The translations under genes were made by a program, and so were the position numbers. Positions 63,550 to 64,000 of a stretch of 64,000 nucleotides of DNA are shown here, in pieces; position 1 is the first letter of the stretch, and each line of letters starts with the position of its first letter. Source of the DNA: Allorhodoferax sp032337135 (GTDB taxonomy: Bacteria > Pseudomonadota > Gammaproteobacteria > Burkholderiales > Burkholderiaceae_C). The stretch spans positions 81,103 to 145,102 of the forward strand of contig NZ_JAVXZZ010000006.1 in the NCBI RefSeq assembly GCF_032337135.1, written 5' to 3'. The notes under the pieces are model-generated. The model worked only from the letters and a program-made list of their open reading frames with translations. It was not told the DNA's origin and made no database searches.

Positions 63550-63880
63550 GGTTCTTGCCTGATGTTGCGCCCGGCGAGGCGCTGCAGGCCGGGTTTCGGC
63601 CCGGCGGCCGACTTCATTTTCTTGTCTCGCCAAGAAAACGAAGCAAAAGAAGGCGACCCCGCTGTCTGCGTCCCTCCGCTTCGCTGCGGGCAACCTGCGG
63701 TGCTCGCAGCCGCTGGGGGTCGCGCAAACTCGCCCTGCGGGCTCAAACAGCGCGCGCCCCTTCACCCAGCGCCTGCAGCGCTCCTCGGCGCAGACAGAGG
63801 GGAGTGGGGAGAGTCACGTGCCATCGCTTCGCTCGGCGCGGGTGGTATCGTTGAATTTCGCGACTTCAGCTTTGGGGGGC
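63550..63880. repeat. Noncoding repeat-rich region upstream of the IS element
   Basis: No gene is seen. It holds a GC hairpin just after the cyclo-ligase stop (GCCGGGTTTCGGCCCGGC, about 63588-63605), a perfect 8-bp stem TTTTCTTG (63617-63624) / CAAGAAAA (63631-63638), and GC-rich short inverted units such as CTCCGCTTCGCTGCGGG. I recall similar sequence beginning with this TTTTCTTG/CAAGAAAA hairpin as a recurrent intergenic repeat in Comamonadaceae; this needs a search. Confidence 0.5.
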
Positions 63881-64000
63881 GGATTCAACCGGTCGATGCA
63901 ACACACTAACCACCGCATAGGCGGAAGGAGTGTTGCAGATGAAGCGGCGACCCAGGATCTACTACACGGATAGCCAGAAAGCGCTGATGTGGGAGCGCTG
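63881..64000 (+). mobile_element. Left end of an IS30-family insertion sequence, truncated by the window
   Basis: GGATTCAACCGGTCGATGCAAC (from 63881) looks like the terminal inverted repeat of IS30-type elements, and the transposase gene begins 58 bp inside it. The right end and any target duplication lie outside the window. Confidence 0.65.
63939..64000 (+). CDS. IS30-family transposase, N-terminal fragment
   Basis: Only 20 complete codons are present: MKRRPRIYYTDSQKALMWER. The motif 'YTDSQKALMWERW' matches the start of IS30-type DDE transposases, just before the helix-turn-helix domain. GGAAGGAG (63923-63930) is a good ribosome site. The rest lies beyond the right edge. Confidence 0.75.
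   Translation, partial: MKRRPRIYYTDSQKALMWER

Overview
The window is chromosomal DNA from a high-GC betaproteobacterium, most likely a member of the Comamonadaceae (Acidovorax/Hydrogenophaga/Rhodoferax type). The evidence is the gene content and order: an S-adenosylhomocysteine riboswitch ahead of ahcY-tlyA-metF, rplM-rpsI followed by a bactofilin and erpA, phoH-ybeY, and tandem folB-like genes with a pteridine reductase. The codon usage is GC-rich, and there is a dispersed short repeat of a kind I associate with this family. The genus is an inference. No rRNA, tRNA, CRISPR array or prophage was seen. The only mobile element is the left end of an IS30-type element at the right edge.

Layout. 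1-4806: a partial porin faces a group made of a secreted His/Gly-rich protein, a Spy/CpxP-like lipoprotein, a small protein and an OmpR-type response regulator/sensor kinase pair; the shared upstream region is packed with GTTAC/GTAAC half-sites. 4890-12407: acetylpolyamine amidohydrolase-like enzyme, orphan sensor kinase, MFS permease, HAD phosphatase, prfC, an Fe-S protein and a small two-helix membrane protein. 12442-15928: SAH riboswitch and the ahcY-tlyA-metF operon. 15996-20773: TolC-HlyD-ABC2-ABC2 efflux genes without an ATPase. 20802-28203: rlmJ, rplM-rpsI, a coiled-coil membrane protein, bactofilin, erpA (with an IscR-like site), anmK, an M23 peptidase and tyrS. 28263-36275: a very large hybrid kinase, dtd, pabBC fusion, ybeY and phoH. 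36385-39408: ruvA and ruvB split by an inverted alpha-carbonic anhydrase. 39405-45212: YhhN-family protein, histidine phosphatase, lipoprotein, ttcA, two FolB paralogues, a FolM/PTR1-type reductase and a MidA-type methyltransferase. 45292-52102: sugar module (cupin isomerase, ROK glucokinase, gtsABCD-type glucose ABC transporter) with a frameshifted deacetylase gene in the middle. 52249-58880: chemoreceptor, PAS-GGDEF-EAL protein and a TctE/TctD-like two-component pair. 58898-63549: cca, glutathione S-transferase, soluble lytic transglycosylase and 5-formyl-THF cyclo-ligase. 63550-64000: noncoding repeat DNA and the IS30 end.

How the genes work together. The SAH riboswitch operon handles SAH removal and methyl-group supply. 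The gts-glucokinase genes import and phosphorylate glucose. The bactofilin, anmK and M23 genes suggest a cell-wall and cell-shape neighbourhood. The first two-component system probably monitors the envelope and may control the porin and the Spy-like protein.

The least explained signal is a roughly 55-bp repeat present in about ten copies. Three copies exactly fill gaps between convergent genes. Others lie inside genes: one coincides with an extra loop in cca and one with an extra segment of a HAD phosphatase. Four genic copies are read antisense in the same frame. A second, different repeat is fused in frame to the N-terminus of a sensor kinase.
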